Notes: generated by a model from the sequence alone, not told the origin. Positions 30,522 through 40,102 are shown, counted from the first letter of the stretch. The stretch: DNA of 64,000 bases from Bradyrhizobium arachidis (GCF_024758505.1 NZ_CP077970.1:3534001-3598000), one strand, 5' to 3'. Translations and numbers: made by a program.

Positions 30522-30947
30522 ATGGCGAATGACAGCAGTGACTTCGGCCGTTCAATGGCGATTGCGACCTCCGGCCTGCGCGCGCAGGCCGGGCGCATCC
30601 GGGTGATCTCGGAAAACATCGCCAACGCGGAATCGACCGCGCAGAGCGCCGGCGGCGATCCCTATCGCCGCAAGGTGCCGACCTTCTCCTCCGCGCTCGA
30701 CCGCACGCTCGACGCGCAGGTGGTGACGCTCGGCAAGATCAAGCCCGACCAGTCGAACTTCCGCGTCAAATACGAGCCGAACAATCCGGCGGCGGACGCC
30801 AGCGGCAACGTCAAATATCCGAACGTGAACTCGATGGTCGAAATGACCGACATGCGCGACGCGCAGCGGTCCTACGAGGCCAACCTCAACATCATCAGTG
30901 CGACGCGCCGGATGATCCAGCGCACGCTCGACATCCTCAAGACCTGA
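30522..30947 (+). CDS. flgC: Flagellar proximal rod protein FlgC
   Basis: FlgC is a 141-aa rod subunit. The N-terminal signature is SMAIATSGLRAQAGRIRVIS with ENIANAEST, and the C-terminal helix is MTDMRDAQRSYEANLNIISA. The start is the ATG at 30522 after GAAGAGG. A longer frame back to 30447 is produced by the repeat element and is not real. Confidence 0.97.
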   Translation: MANDSSDFGRSMAIATSGLRAQAGRIRVISENIANAESTAQSAGGDPYRRKVPTFSSALDRTLDAQVVTLGKIKPDQSNFRVKYEPNNPAADASGNVKYPNVNSMVEMTDMRDAQRSYEANLNIISATRRMIQRTLDILKT

Positions 30948-30961
30948 CAGGGAATTAAGCC

Positions 30962-31270
30962 ATGGCTTCGCCGACAATTGCCGCCAACGCTTATGCCAAC
31001 CTCGCGCGCGTGCTGCAGAACAGCGGTCCCGGCAAGGGCGCGGAAGCGCCGGGCCAGTCCTTTGCCTCGGTGTTGAAGGACGCCGTCGGCAGCGTCATGG
31101 AGAGCGGCCGCAAGTCAGATGCGCAGTCGGTCGCCATGGCGAGCGGCAAGGCGAACGTGATGGATGTGGTGACGGCGGTTGCCGAAACCGACGTCGCGGT
31201 CTCGACGCTCGTCTCGGTCCGCGATCGCGTGATCCAGGCCTACGAAGACATCATGAAGATGCCGATCTGA
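30962..31270 (+). CDS. fliE: Flagellar hook-basal body protein FliE
   Basis: FliE joins the MS ring to the rod. The 102-aa product has GQSFASVLKDAVGSVMESGR and the conserved C-terminal block VAETDVAVSTLVSVRDRVIQ-AYEDIMKM. It is 14 bp after flgC in the same operon. Confidence 0.96.
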   Translation: MASPTIAANAYANLARVLQNSGPGKGAEAPGQSFASVLKDAVGSVMESGRKSDAQSVAMASGKANVMDVVTAVAETDVAVSTLVSVRDRVIQAYEDIMKMPI

Positions 31271-31292
31271 TTTTGCGGCGCTCGCCCCGCTC

Positions 31293-31370
31293 GTCATTGC
31301 GAGCGTAGCGAAGCAATCCAGAATCTTTTCGCGGCGGCAGTCTGGATTGCTTCGCTACGCTCGCAATGAC
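31293..31370. repeat. Dispersed palindromic repeat, GTCATTGCGAGCGTAGCGAAGC family (copy 3)
   Basis: Inverted ends GTCATTGCGAGCGTAGCGAA / TTCGCTACGCTCGCAATGAC; the compensating T/A changes in both arms keep pairing perfect. It lies inside the flagellar operon between fliE and fliQ. Confidence 0.9.
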
Positions 31371-31435
31371 GGGGGAGAGGCCGTTCCGTCCTCGTCAATT
31401 CGGCGGGGATGAGACTTGGATAGAGGAATTTTGCA

Positions 31436-31699
31436 ATGACCGGACCCGAAACCCTCGATGTCGCGCGCGATGCGATCTGGACCATCGTGATCGTGTCGTC
31501 GCCCCTCATGGTCGTCGGCCTCGTGGTCGGTGTCGTGGTGTCGCTGTTCCAGGCGCTGACGCAGATCCAGGAGCAGACGCTGATCTACGTGCCAAAGATC
31601 CTGGCGATCTTCGCCACAATGCTATTGGCGCTGCCGTTCATGGCTGACTCGCTCCATGCCCACATGCTGCGGATATCGTCGCGAATCATCGGCGGCTGA
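31436..31699 (+). CDS. fliQ: Flagellar export protein FliQ
   Basis: FliQ is a small export-gate subunit, 87 aa with two membrane helices. Family text: VIVSSPLMVVGLVVGVVVSL, then FQALTQIQEQTLIYVPKILA, then LPFMADSLHAHM. It precedes fliR by 17 bp. Confidence 0.97.
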   Translation: MTGPETLDVARDAIWTIVIVSSPLMVVGLVVGVVVSLFQALTQIQEQTLIYVPKILAIFATMLLALPFMADSLHAHMLRISSRIIGG

Positions 31700-31716
31700 T
31701 GCACAATGCGTGAACT

Positions 31717-32487
31717 ATGCGCATCGACATCTCGCTGCTGCCGGCGCTTGCCGCGGCCTTCATGCTCGCCTTCGCCCGGGTCGGCGCGATGGTGATGCTG
31801 CTGCCGGGTTTGGGCGAGACCAACATCCCGACCCGTGTGAAACTGTCGATCGCGCTGCTCCTGACGCTGATCATCCTGCCGTTGCACCGCAACGCCTACA
31901 ATGTCGACATGAACTCGATCACCTCGCTGCTCGTGCTGATGATGCATGAGATCGTGATCGGCATCGTGCTCGGCGCAACTGCGCGCGTGACGCTCGCAGC
32001 CCTCCAGGTCGCCGGCGCCATCATCGCGCAGCAGATGGGGCTCGGCTTCGTCACCTCGGTCGATCCGACCCAGGGCCAGCAGGGCGTGCTGGTCGGCAAC
32101 TTTCTCACCATGCTGGGCGTGACGCTGCTGTTCGCCACCGACAGCCATCATTTGGTGATCGCCGCGCTCAACGACAGCTACAAGATCTTTGCCCCCGGCG
32201 AGACCATGTCGAGCGGCGATGTCGCCTCGCTCGCCACGCGCGCGTTCTCATCGGCGTTCCGGCTGGGGCTGCAGCTTTCCGGACCGTTCCTGGTGTTCGG
32301 CCTCGTCTTCAACATCGGGCTCGGCGTGCTGGCGCGGCTGATGCCGCAGATGCAGGTCTATTTCGTCGGCGTCCCGCTCTCGATCTTTGCGGGCTTCCTG
32401 GTGCTCGGCGTCGTGATCGCGGCGATGATGGGTACCTTCCTCGATTACTTCATCGGTGTCATGCACCAGATGATGCCGCTCAAGTAA
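31717..32487 (+). CDS. fliR: Flagellar export protein FliR
   Basis: FliR is the export-gate subunit that nucleates FliP5-FliR. The 256-aa polytopic protein has FARVGAMVMLLPGLGETNIP, then MMHEIVIGIVLGATARVTLA, the conserved GLGFVTSVDPTQGQQGVLVG and NIGLGVLARLMPQMQVYFVG. It lies 9 bp before flhB. Confidence 0.97.
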   Translation: MRIDISLLPALAAAFMLAFARVGAMVMLLPGLGETNIPTRVKLSIALLLTLIILPLHRNAYNVDMNSITSLLVLMMHEIVIGIVLGATARVTLAALQVAGAIIAQQMGLGFVTSVDPTQGQQGVLVGNFLTMLGVTLLFATDSHHLVIAALNDSYKIFAPGETMSSGDVASLATRAFSSAFRLGLQLSGPFLVFGLVFNIGLGVLARLMPQMQVYFVGVPLSIFAGFLVLGVVIAAMMGTFLDYFIGVMHQMMPLK

Positions 32488-32496
32488 GAGGGCTCG

Positions 32497-33609
32497 ATGG
32501 CGGAAGACAACGATCCCGACAGTCAAACAGAAGATCCGACACAAAAGCGTCTCGACGAGGCGCTCGAGCGCGGCGACGTTGCCAAAAGTCAGGAGATCAA
32601 CACCTGGTTCGTGATCGCGGGTGCAACGCTCGTGATCTCGACCTTTTCCGGCTCGATCGGCGGCGGGCTGTTGATGCCGATGCGCAATCTGCTCGCCAAT
32701 TCCTGGATGATCAGGACCGACGGCAAGAGCCTGATCGCGCTGACGCAGCAACTAGAACTCGCAGTCATCGCTGCGATCGGCGTGCCGCTGTTGATGCTGG
32801 CGCTGGCCGCGATCGCCGGCAACATGCTGCAGCATCGCCTGGTGTGGTCGGCGGAATCTCTCAAACCCAAATTCAGCAAGATCTCGCCCGGCGCAGGCTT
32901 CAAGCGCATCTTCGGCAAGCAGGCCGCGGCCAACTTCCTCAAGGGTATCGGCAAGCTCATCGCGCTCGGCGCGGTCATGACCATGATCTTGTGGCCGGAA
33001 CGGCACCGGATGGAGGCCATGGTCAAGCTCGACCCGGCGGCCATGATGGGTGCGACAACGAGCCTGACCGTGCAACTCATGGGCGCGGTGGTTGCAGCCC
33101 TCGCGATCGTGGCGATCGCCGATTATCTGTTCCAGTACCGAAGCTGGTTCCAGCGCCAAAAGATGTCGCTCCAGGAGATCAAGGAGGAGTTCAAGCAGTC
33201 CGAAGGCGATCCGCACATCAAGGGCAAGCTGCGGCAGTTGCGCCAGCAGCGCTCGCGGAAGCGCATGATGGCTGCGGTTCCCAAGGCCTCGGTGATCATC
33301 ACCAACCCGACCCACTATTCGATCGCGCTGTCCTATGAGCGCGGCATGTCGGCGCCGATCTGCGTCGCCAAGGGCGTCGACAATCTCGCCTTCAAGATCA
33401 GGGAGATCGCCCGCGCCCACGACATCCCGATCGTCGAGAACGTGCCGCTGGCGCGCGCGCTCTATGCCACCGTCGATATCGACCAGGAAATCCCCGTGGA
33501 ACACTACCATGCGGTCGCCGAGGTCATCGGCTACGTCATGCGGCTGAAGCGTGGCTTCTCGGCAGGACGCGGGTGGGATCTTCCCGAAAAGTACCGGAAA
33601 TGGCTGTAA
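32497..33609 (+). CDS. flhB: Flagellar export switch protein FlhB
   Basis: FlhB sets export specificity and switches from rod/hook to filament substrates after autocleavage. The 370-aa product starts EDPTQKRLDEALERGDVAKS, has four membrane helices, and carries the NPTH autocleavage site in VIITNPTHYSIALSYE (about residue 268). The C-terminal DIPIVENVPLARALYATVDI block is intact. It is the last flagellar gene of the operon; cckA follows 120 bp later. Confidence 0.98.
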   Translation: MAEDNDPDSQTEDPTQKRLDEALERGDVAKSQEINTWFVIAGATLVISTFSGSIGGGLLMPMRNLLANSWMIRTDGKSLIALTQQLELAVIAAIGVPLLMLALAAIAGNMLQHRLVWSAESLKPKFSKISPGAGFKRIFGKQAAANFLKGIGKLIALGAVMTMILWPERHRMEAMVKLDPAAMMGATTSLTVQLMGAVVAALAIVAIADYLFQYRSWFQRQKMSLQEIKEEFKQSEGDPHIKGKLRQLRQQRSRKRMMAAVPKASVIITNPTHYSIALSYERGMSAPICVAKGVDNLAFKIREIARAHDIPIVENVPLARALYATVDIDQEIPVEHYHAVAEVIGYVMRLKRGFSAGRGWDLPEKYRKWL

Positions 33610-33729
33610 ACTGGGAATCAGCGTACGTTTCGCCCTTGCTGCCCTTGCGCCCGCGGGTCCGATTCAGGCAGGGAGGACCCGGTCGCGCGCCAGTGCGTCC
33701 TTTCCTGCCGACAGGTTGCGCCGCTTGAG

Positions 33730-36321
33730 ATGACCGCCGAGACCGACCACGACCTGTCACGCGAGCCTGCCGCGGCGCATGATTCGCCGCAGCGCGCGGG
33801 CAGCATTGCGCTGGTGCTGCTGGTGGCGGCAGCCCTGGTGGCGGTGGCCGTCGGCCTGATGACGCTCGGGCGGGTCCAGGCGCAGCCCTATATCCTCGGC
33901 ATCCTCGCGGTGCTGGCGATGGTTGGCCTGTTCAACCTGTTCGCCTTTGCTGCCGGCATCATCCGCTTCGCCGATCGCAATCTCGACGACCCCGTGATCG
34001 GCCGCATCTCCGATCATGCCTTTGACGGACTCGCGGTGACCGATCCGCGCGGGCATGTGGTCTATTCCAACGCCGCCTATCTGACGCTGACCGGCGCGTC
34101 CGGCCCGCAGGACGTCCGACCCGTCGAGCGCGTCTTCATCGGCAATCCCGACGTTTCGGAAGCGGTGTTCCGCCTGCTCAAGGCCGCGCGTGAGGGGAAA
34201 CGGCAGCAGGAAGAGGTGCGCATCTCCGGCGTGGACGGCAGCCAGGGCCGCTGGCTGCGCATGCGCGTGCGCCCGCTCGGCACGGCCAAGCGCGAAGCGA
34301 AATATGCGGTGTGGTCGATCGCCGACATCACCCGCGACCGCGAGCGCCAGGAGGACGTGTTCCAGGAGCTCCAGCACGCGATCGAGTATCTCGACCACGC
34401 GCCGTGCGGCTTCTTCTCGGTCAACCCGGCGGGGGAGCTCGCCTATGTCAATGCGACGCTGGCGAACTGGCTCGACTACGACCTTGCCGAGATCGGCTCG
34501 GGCGGGCTGAGGCTGACCGACATCGTCTCCGGCGATGGCGCTTCGCTCCTCACCTCGATCGTGGCGGTGCCCGGCGAGGTGAAGACCGAAGTCTTCGACA
34601 TCGATCTGCGCATGCGCACCGGCAAGTCCATGCCGGTGCGGCTCTATCACAAGCTCGCTTTCGGCGCCGACGGGGTGCCGGGGCCGTCGCGTACGTTGGT
34701 GATCAGCCGCGCCCGCGACGAACGCAGCGATCCCGACCGCGCCGCCGAAGTGCGCTTCATGCGCTTCTTCGACCACACGCCGATGGCGATCGCGACCGTC
34801 GATCGCGGCGGCAACGTGGTCCGCGCCAACGCGCGCTATGCGAAGCTCGGGCAGGGCCTCGGCCTCGACAGCTCCAGCAAGTCGATCTTCCGCGCCGTCA
34901 ATTCGCGCGACCGGCACATTTTGATCGCGGCGATCAACCAGGCGGCCGAAGGCCAGGCCGACATCGCACCGGTCGAGGTCGCGCTGGAAGGGGCGAAGGA
35001 GCGCTGGGGCCAGTTCTTCGTCACGCCGGTGGAGGAGAACGAGCGCGATACCGAAGCCGCCATCGTCTACATGCTCGAGACCACCGAGCGGCGCGCGCTG
35101 GAAAACCAGATCAACCAGTCGCAGAAGATGGAGACGGTCGGCCAGCTCGCCGGCGGCATCGCGCACGACTTCAACAATGTGCTGTCAGCCATCATGATGG
35201 CGAACGACTTCCTCTTGAACGCGCACAAGCCGACCGATCCGTCGTTCCAGGACATCATGCAGATCAAGCAGAACGCGACGCGGGCTGCGACCCTGGTGCG
35301 CCAACTGCTGGCGTTCTCGCGCCGGCAGACGCTGCGGCCGCAGGTGCTCGATCTCGGCGATGCGCTCTCCGATCTCGCCATGCTGCTGCGCCGGCTGATC
35401 GGCGAGAAGGTCAAGCACGAGACCATCCACGGCCGCGATCTCTGGCCGGTCAAGGTCGACGTCTCCCAGTTCGAGCAGGTGATCGTCAACCTCGCGGTGA
35501 ACGCGCGCGACGCGATGCCCGATGGCGGCAAGCTGATCATCCGCACCGCGAACGTGACTGCGGACGAGTCGGCCAAGCTCGCCTATAAGGGCATGCCGGC
35601 CGCCGACTATGTGCGCATCGAGGTCTCCGACACCGGCACCGGCATTCCCGCCGACATCCGCGACAAGATCTTTGAGCCGTTCTTCTCGACCAAGGAGGTG
35701 GGCAAGGGCACCGGTCTCGGACTCTCCACCGTCTACGGTATCGTCAAGCAGACCGGCGGTTTCATCTACGTCGATTCCGAGCCGGGCAAGGGCACATCGT
35801 TCCAGATCTTCCTGCCCCGGCATCGTCCCGAGCCGGAGACGCAAGTCGAGACGCCGGCTGCGGCGACCAACGGCGCTGCCGCTGTTACAACCGAGGCAGC
35901 CAAGGACGCGCCTGCGGCCGAAGCCAAGCCTCGCACCGATCTCACGGGACAGGGCACCATTTTACTCGTCGAGGACGAGGAGGGTCTGCGCGCGCTGAAC
36001 GCACGCGGCCTGCGTTCGCGCGGCTACACCGTGGTCGAGGCCGAGAACGGCGTCGAGGCGATGGAGGTACTGGACGAGCAGGGCGGCGCGATCGACCTCG
36101 TTGTGTCCGACGTGGTGATGCCGGAGATGGACGGGCCAACGCTGTTGAAGGCGATGCGCGAGCAAAACCCCGACATCAAGTTCATCTTCGTCTCGGGCTA
36201 TGCCGAGGACGCCTTCGAGAAGAGCCTGCCCGAGGGCCAGCAGTTCGACTTCCTGCCAAAGCCCTTCACGCTCAGCCAACTCGTGGCCGCGGTGAAGGAG
36301 ACGATGACGAAGTCGGGGTGA
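33730..36321 (+). CDS. cckA: Hybrid histidine kinase CckA (CtrA pathway)
   Basis: CckA phosphorylates ChpT, which passes phosphate to CtrA and CpdR, controlling cell cycle and motility. The 863-aa product has two N-terminal membrane helices (about 24-80) and PAS-type domains (about 90-445). The H-box is [20 protein letters not shown] (His about 479), the N-box [14 protein letters not shown], the G1 box VSDTGTGIP and the G2 box [17 protein letters not shown]-terminal receiver has the phospho-acceptor Asp in [14 protein letters not shown] and Lys in DFLPKPF. Bifunctional kinase/phosphatase behaviour is known for the family. Confidence 0.95.
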   Translation: MTAETDHDLSREPAAAHDSPQRAGSIALVLLVAAALVAVAVGLMTLGRVQAQPYILGILAVLAMVGLFNLFAFAAGIIRFADRNLDDPVIGRISDHAFDGLAVTDPRGHVVYSNAAYLTLTGASGPQDVRPVERVFIGNPDVSEAVFRLLKAAREGKRQQEEVRISGVDGSQGRWLRMRVRPLGTAKREAKYAVWSIADITRDRERQEDVFQELQHAIEYLDHAPCGFFSVNPAGELAYVNATLANWLDYDLAEIGSGGLRLTDIVSGDGASLLTSIVAVPGEVKTEVFDIDLRMRTGKSMPVRLYHKLAFGADGVPGPSRTLVISRARDERSDPDRAAEVRFMRFFDHTPMAIATVDRGGNVVRANARYAKLGQGLGLDSSSKSIFRAVNSRDRHILIAAINQAAEGQADIAPVEVALEGAKERWGQFFVTPVEENERDTEAAIVYMLETTERRALENQINQSQKMETVGQLAGGIAHDFNNVLSAIMMANDFLLNAHKPTDPSFQDIMQIKQNATRAATLVRQLLAFSRRQTLRPQVLDLGDALSDLAMLLRRLIGEKVKHETIHGRDLWPVKVDVSQFEQVIVNLAVNARDAMPDGGKLIIRTANVTADESAKLAYKGMPAADYVRIEVSDTGTGIPADIRDKIFEPFFSTKEVGKGTGLGLSTVYGIVKQTGGFIYVDSEPGKGTSFQIFLPRHRPEPETQVETPAAATNGAAAVTTEAAKDAPAAEAKPRTDLTGQGTILLVEDEEGLRALNARGLRSRGYTVVEAENGVEAMEVLDEQGGAIDLVVSDVVMPEMDGPTLLKAMREQNPDIKFIFVSGYAEDAFEKSLPEGQQFDFLPKPFTLSQLVAAVKETMTKSG

Positions 36322-36531
36322 GGCCGCCCGTCACTGCGAGGAGCGCAATGACGAGGGAGCCCGCTGGTATCCCGCGACCAGCCCCCTATCAAACCCCCGC
36401 CAAATATGGGCTTTTGCCACATCCCCGCGACTGAGGGCCGCAGCCGCGGGTTCCGATAGTGGCTTCACTTTTGCGCTGCCGTGCCCATCTTAAGGGCACT
36501 TCCCCATGTCGGGGAAAAATGGGAAACGCAC

Positions 36532-37497
36532 ATGAATTTCTCGCAACGTAGCCGCAGTTTCGTGAAGACCATCGCCGTCATGCTGGCGCTGGCGCTGCCG
36601 ACCGCGCTCGCGATCTCCTCTGCCGACGCCCGCGTCGGCGGCGGCTTCTCGTCGGGCTCGCGCGGCTCGCGGACCTATTCCGCGCCGCCCTCGACGCAGA
36701 CCGCGCCGGGCTCGACCTCGCAGTTCAACCGCACCTACACCCAGCCGGGCGCTGGCATGAACTCGGCTGCGACCGCGCCCGCGCGCGGCGGCCTGTTCGG
36801 CCGTGCCGGCGGCTTCATGGGCGGCCTGGCGGCCGGCTTCCTGGGCGCAGGCCTTCTGGGCATGCTGTTCGGCGGCGGCCTGTTCGGCGGTCTCGGCGGC
36901 CTGTCCTCGATCATCGGCCTGATCATCCAGATCGCGCTCGTCGTGCTGGTCGTGCGGCTGGCGATGTCCTGGTGGCAGCGCCGTCACGCCCCGCAGGCCG
37001 CCTATGCCGGCCCGAGCGCCGGTCCCGACCCGGGGGCGCAGACGAACTATCGCAGCGGCCTGTCCGGTTTCGGCTTCGGCGCCAACAACGCCCCGCTCGA
37101 GATCAAGCCGGCCGATTACGAGGCCTTCGAGCGCCTGCTCGGCGAGACCCAGGCGGCCTGGTCGAACGAGGATGTGGCCAAGCTGCACACGCTCGCGACG
37201 CCCGAAATGGTCTCCTATTTCGAGAAGGATCTCAGCGAGAACCGCGCACGTAACGTCGTCAACAAGGTTTCCAACGTGAAGCTCTTGCAGGGCGACCTGG
37301 CGGAAGCCTGGCGCGAGGGCGAGACCGATTACGCCACCGTCGCGCTGCGCTTCGCGCTGACCGACAAGACGGTCGACCGCAACACCGGCGCGACCGTCGC
37401 CGGCAGCGAGCAGCCGACCGAGGCCACCGAGGTCTGGACCTTTGCCCGTCGGACCGGCGGCAATTGGGAACTGTCGGCGATCCAGCAGACCAACTGA
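36532..37497 (+). CDS. Tim44-like domain membrane protein
   Basis: A 321-aa protein with a signal or membrane anchor (TIAVMLALALPTALAISSADA) and a Gly/Ser-rich segment. A glycine-zipper hydrophobic stretch is followed by a membrane helix (IIGLIIQIALVVLVVRLAMS) and the Tim44-like fold (about 200-321; YEAFERLLGETQAAWSNEDV, LATPEMVSYFEKDL). Bacterial members (TimA-like) are inner-membrane proteins of unsettled role; the domain may bind lipids or proteins. The ATG at 36532 starts the signal sequence. A strong terminator follows. Confidence 0.88.
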   Translation: MNFSQRSRSFVKTIAVMLALALPTALAISSADARVGGGFSSGSRGSRTYSAPPSTQTAPGSTSQFNRTYTQPGAGMNSAATAPARGGLFGRAGGFMGGLAAGFLGAGLLGMLFGGGLFGGLGGLSSIIGLIIQIALVVLVVRLAMSWWQRRHAPQAAYAGPSAGPDPGAQTNYRSGLSGFGFGANNAPLEIKPADYEAFERLLGETQAAWSNEDVAKLHTLATPEMVSYFEKDLSENRARNVVNKVSNVKLLQGDLAEAWREGETDYATVALRFALTDKTVDRNTGATVAGSEQPTEATEVWTFARRTGGNWELSAIQQTN

Positions 37498-37521
37498 TCG
37501 CCGCTGCAATGTGAACCCTGG

Positions 37522-37552
37522 AAAGCGCCGTGCTCCCGCACGGCGCTTTTTT
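37522..37552 (+). terminator. Rho-independent terminator after the Tim44-like gene
   Basis: Stem AAAGCGCCGTGC / GCACGGCGCTTT (12 bp, perfect) with a TCCC loop, followed by a T-run. It is the clearest intrinsic terminator in the window. Confidence 0.92.
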
Positions 37553-37638
37553 GTTCCGCGGAGCCGCCACGGAATAATGCTGGCTGCGGCGGGTTCGTGT
37601 CAGGCAGCAACCAAGAATAGCGACAACCGGAGGAAGAG

Positions 37639-38328
37639 ATGACCCGCTACGGCAAATTCGTGCAGCCCTTCTGCCTTGCTCTCGCTGTGTCGACGGTCCC
37701 CATGCTTGCGGCGACGTCGGCGCAGACGCAGTCCGCAGACATGACCTTTTTCGTGACCTCGAGCGGGCCCGGCAAGGGCGCCGATCTCGGCGGCCTCGAC
37801 GGTGCCGACGCACAATGCCAGAAGCTCGCGCAATCCGCCGGTGCCGGCGCTAAAACCTGGCGTGCCTACCTCTCGACCCAAGCCGCCGACGGCAAGCCTG
37901 CCATCAATGGGCGCGACCGTCTCGGCAAGGGACCCTGGCAAAACGCAAAGGGCGTGGTCGTTGCCAAGGACGTCGCCGACCTGCACAGCCCGGCCAACAA
38001 CCTCACCAAGCAGACCGGGCTGAGCGAAAAGGGCGAGGGGACCAACGGCGCCGGTGACTCGCCGAACCGCCACGACATCCTCACGGGATCGCAGCCGGAC
38101 GGCACGGCTTTCCCGGCGGGCGAGGACCGGACTTGCAAGAACTGGACGAGCAGCACGCAAGGCGCTGCGATGCTCGGCCATTTCGATCGCCGCGGCCTGC
38201 GCGACGACGAGCCGTCAAAATCGTGGAACAGCTCGCATCCCTCGCGCGGCTCAGAAGGCGGCTGCTCGCAGGCCGACCTCAAGAGCACGGGCGGCGATGG
38301 GCTGTTGTACTGTTTTGCTGCGAATTGA
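37639..38328 (+). CDS. Secreted lectin/endostatin-like-fold protein
   Basis: A 229-aa protein with a Sec signal peptide (CLALAVSTVPMLAATSA). The body has the pattern FFVTSSGPGKGADLGGLDGA then CQKLAQSAG. It continues with WRAYLS, TCKNWTSSTQGAAMLGHFDR, SWNSSHPSRG, GCSQADL and GLLYCFAAN. Four cysteines are placed to form two disulfides. The order resembles lectin/endostatin-like folds (DUF1554 type). Carbohydrate or surface binding is inferred only. GGAGGA precedes the ATG. It is a single-gene unit between a terminator and a palindromic repeat. Confidence 0.7.
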   Translation: MTRYGKFVQPFCLALAVSTVPMLAATSAQTQSADMTFFVTSSGPGKGADLGGLDGADAQCQKLAQSAGAGAKTWRAYLSTQAADGKPAINGRDRLGKGPWQNAKGVVVAKDVADLHSPANNLTKQTGLSEKGEGTNGAGDSPNRHDILTGSQPDGTAFPAGEDRTCKNWTSSTQGAAMLGHFDRRGLRDDEPSKSWNSSHPSRGSEGGCSQADLKSTGGDGLLYCFAAN

Positions 38329-38334
38329 TTGAGA

Positions 38335-38415
38335 GTCATTCCGGGGCGATGCGCAGCATCGAACCCGGAATCTCGAGATTCCGGGTTCGGTCCTTTCGGA
38401 CCGCCCCGGAATGAC
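38335..38415. repeat. Dispersed palindromic repeat, GTCATTCCGGGG family (copy 2)
   Basis: Ends GTCATTCCGGGGCG / CGCCCCGGAATGAC; an internal palindrome is formed by AACCCGGAATCTCGAGATTCC. It starts 7 bp after the stop of the lectin-like gene and may end its transcript. Confidence 0.85.
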
Positions 38416-38469
38416 GGAACCTGGGGCCGCATGCGACATTTGTAGCGACGTGTTCATAGGTTCTCCCTC

Positions 38470-39174
38470 ATGAAATACGAACTCTACTACTGGCCTGAGA
38501 TCCAGGGCCGCGGCGAATATGTCCGTCTCGCGCTGGAGGAAGCAGGCGCCGCCTATGTCGACGTCGCGCGCGGATCGCGCGGCACGGCGGCGATGATGAA
38601 GCTGATGGATGGGCGCGGTACGCCGCCCTTCGCGCCGCCGTTCCTCAAAGCCGGCAAGCTCGTCATCGGCCAGACCGCCAACATTTTGCTCTATCTCGGC
38701 GCCCGGCACGGCCTCGCGCCAAAGACGGAAGGCGGGAAATTGTGGGTGCATCAGCTCCAGCTCACGATCGCCGACTTCGTACTTGAGGTCCACGACACCC
38801 ATCATCCGCTCGGCCCCTCGCTCTACTACGAGGATGCACGGCCGGCCGCGAAGAAGCGCACCGCCGAGTTCTGGGACGAGCGCGTGCCAAAGTATCTCGG
38901 TTATTTCGAGGGGCTACTGGAGAGCAATGGCGGCGCCTACGTCACCGGGCGCAAGCTGACCTACGTCGATCTCTCGCTGTTCCAGATCGTCGCCGGCCTA
39001 CGTTATGCGTTTCCAAAGCGCATGAAGGCTTTCGAGTCCGACATCACGGGACTTGTCGGTCTGCATGACCGCGTCGCGGCACGGCCGAACATCAAGGCCT
39101 ATCTTGCGAGCGAGCGCCGCATTGCCTTCAACGAGCAGGGCATCTTCCGCCGCTACAAGGAGCTAGACGCGTAA
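38470..39174 (+). CDS. Glutathione S-transferase-like protein
   Basis: A 234-aa GST fold. The N-terminal thioredoxin-like half has MKYELYYWPEIQGRGEYVRL (Tyr near residue 7) and a cis-Pro region around PPFAPPFLKAGKLVIGQTAN, with the GSH gamma-glutamyl Ser/Thr pair replaced by QTAN. The helical C-terminal half holds YVTGRKLTYVDLSLFQIVAG, with the N-capping box Asp. It is close to the eukaryotic-like sigma/alpha GST group, so a detoxification role is likely. It ends 1 bp before the convergent methyltransferase-like gene. Confidence 0.9.
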   Translation: MKYELYYWPEIQGRGEYVRLALEEAGAAYVDVARGSRGTAAMMKLMDGRGTPPFAPPFLKAGKLVIGQTANILLYLGARHGLAPKTEGGKLWVHQLQLTIADFVLEVHDTHHPLGPSLYYEDARPAAKKRTAEFWDERVPKYLGYFEGLLESNGGAYVTGRKLTYVDLSLFQIVAGLRYAFPKRMKAFESDITGLVGLHDRVAARPNIKAYLASERRIAFNEQGIFRRYKELDA

Positions 39175-39175
39175 A

Positions 39176-39850
39176 TCACCAGACGCCCGGCAATAGACGA
39201 TAGCGCACGCGCGCGGCGTAGTCGGCATAGCCGGGCAGACCCGCGATCAGTGCGCGTTCCTCGATGCGCGTGCGAATGGCGAACAGCGCCAGAAACGCCG
39301 GCACGAAAGCGACGCCCCACCACGAGCCCAGCAGCAGCGGCACGCCAAGGAAGAACAGCATGATGCCGCTGTACATGGGATGGCGGACATAGGCGTAGGG
39401 CCCGCTCGAGATCACGCGTTGCGCACGCTCGGCCTGAAGCTTCACCACGGGCGCGGCAAACGAGTTTTCGCGGAACACCCACAGGATGAATGCAGTCGAG
39501 AGCAGGAACAGCACAAGGCCCAGCACCTGCAAGGCGGGCGACATGCCGGTCACGGATTGGCGCCGCTCCCATCCCATCGCGATAAGCCAGGCCAGCATCG
39601 CCAGCACGAATGCGGTCATGAAGACCTTGTCGGCGACGGGTTGGTCCTTCTGGATGATCGGCCGCAACCGTTCGGCGAGCAGCGCCGGATCGACGCGCGC
39701 CAGCCACCAGCCGCAGAGCGGGCCGAGCACGGCGGAAGTGATGAGGAGCGCCCACGCGCCCGGCCAATCGAGCGTGCCGGCGGCCGCAAACAGCAGCGCG
39801 CCCGTCGCGACGACGAAGATCGAATTCTGCAACAGCAGTCTTGCGATCAT
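39176..39850 (-). CDS. Isoprenylcysteine carboxyl methyltransferase (ICMT)-family protein
   Basis: A 224-aa polytopic membrane protein with five or six helices. The C-terminal ICMT/PEMT signature reads VISSGPYAYVRHPMYSGIML, then RIEERALIAGLPGYADYAAR, which binds S-adenosylmethionine. Bacterial members act on unknown, probably lipid or quinone-like, substrates. GGAAGGA precedes the ATG at 39850; a second ATG at 39877 lacks a ribosome site. Confidence 0.87.
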   Translation of the reverse strand: MIARLLLQNSIFVVATGALLFAAAGTLDWPGAWALLITSAVLGPLCGWWLARVDPALLAERLRPIIQKDQPVADKVFMTAFVLAMLAWLIAMGWERRQSVTGMSPALQVLGLVLFLLSTAFILWVFRENSFAAPVVKLQAERAQRVISSGPYAYVRHPMYSGIMLFFLGVPLLLGSWWGVAFVPAFLALFAIRTRIEERALIAGLPGYADYAARVRYRLLPGVW

Positions 39851-39925
39851 GCGCGGGTTCCTTCCCCGCATGATCATAGCGCCGCATCCGGCAAAGATGC
39901 GGCGCGTTCCGGCGAAAAGCCCGCC

Positions 39926-40102
39926 TCAGGCGATCTGGTCGATCCGCGTGCCCTGACCCGGCGGCAGCGGCGCGGGCGGCGGCGGCTGGTAGGCCTTCTC
40001 GGCTTCCTTCTGCGCCTGGTCGTTCTGCGCCTGGTTCGTGGTGGTGTCATAGCTTGGCACCACGACGACAATGGGCGGCGGCGCAACGCTGGAAACACTC
40101 AT
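39926..40102 (-). CDS. Small proline-rich protein (58 aa)
   Basis: A short reading frame coding MSVSSVAPPPIVVVVPSYD, then a Gln/Ala/Lys/Glu middle (QAQNDQAQKEAEKAYQ), then PPPPAPLPPGQGTRIDQIA. The codon pattern and compositional order are protein-like, and it starts directly after a normal intergenic spacer. Function unknown; no signal peptide. Confidence 0.55.
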   Translation of the reverse strand: MSVSSVAPPPIVVVVPSYDTTTNQAQNDQAQKEAEKAYQPPPPAPLPPGQGTRIDQIA

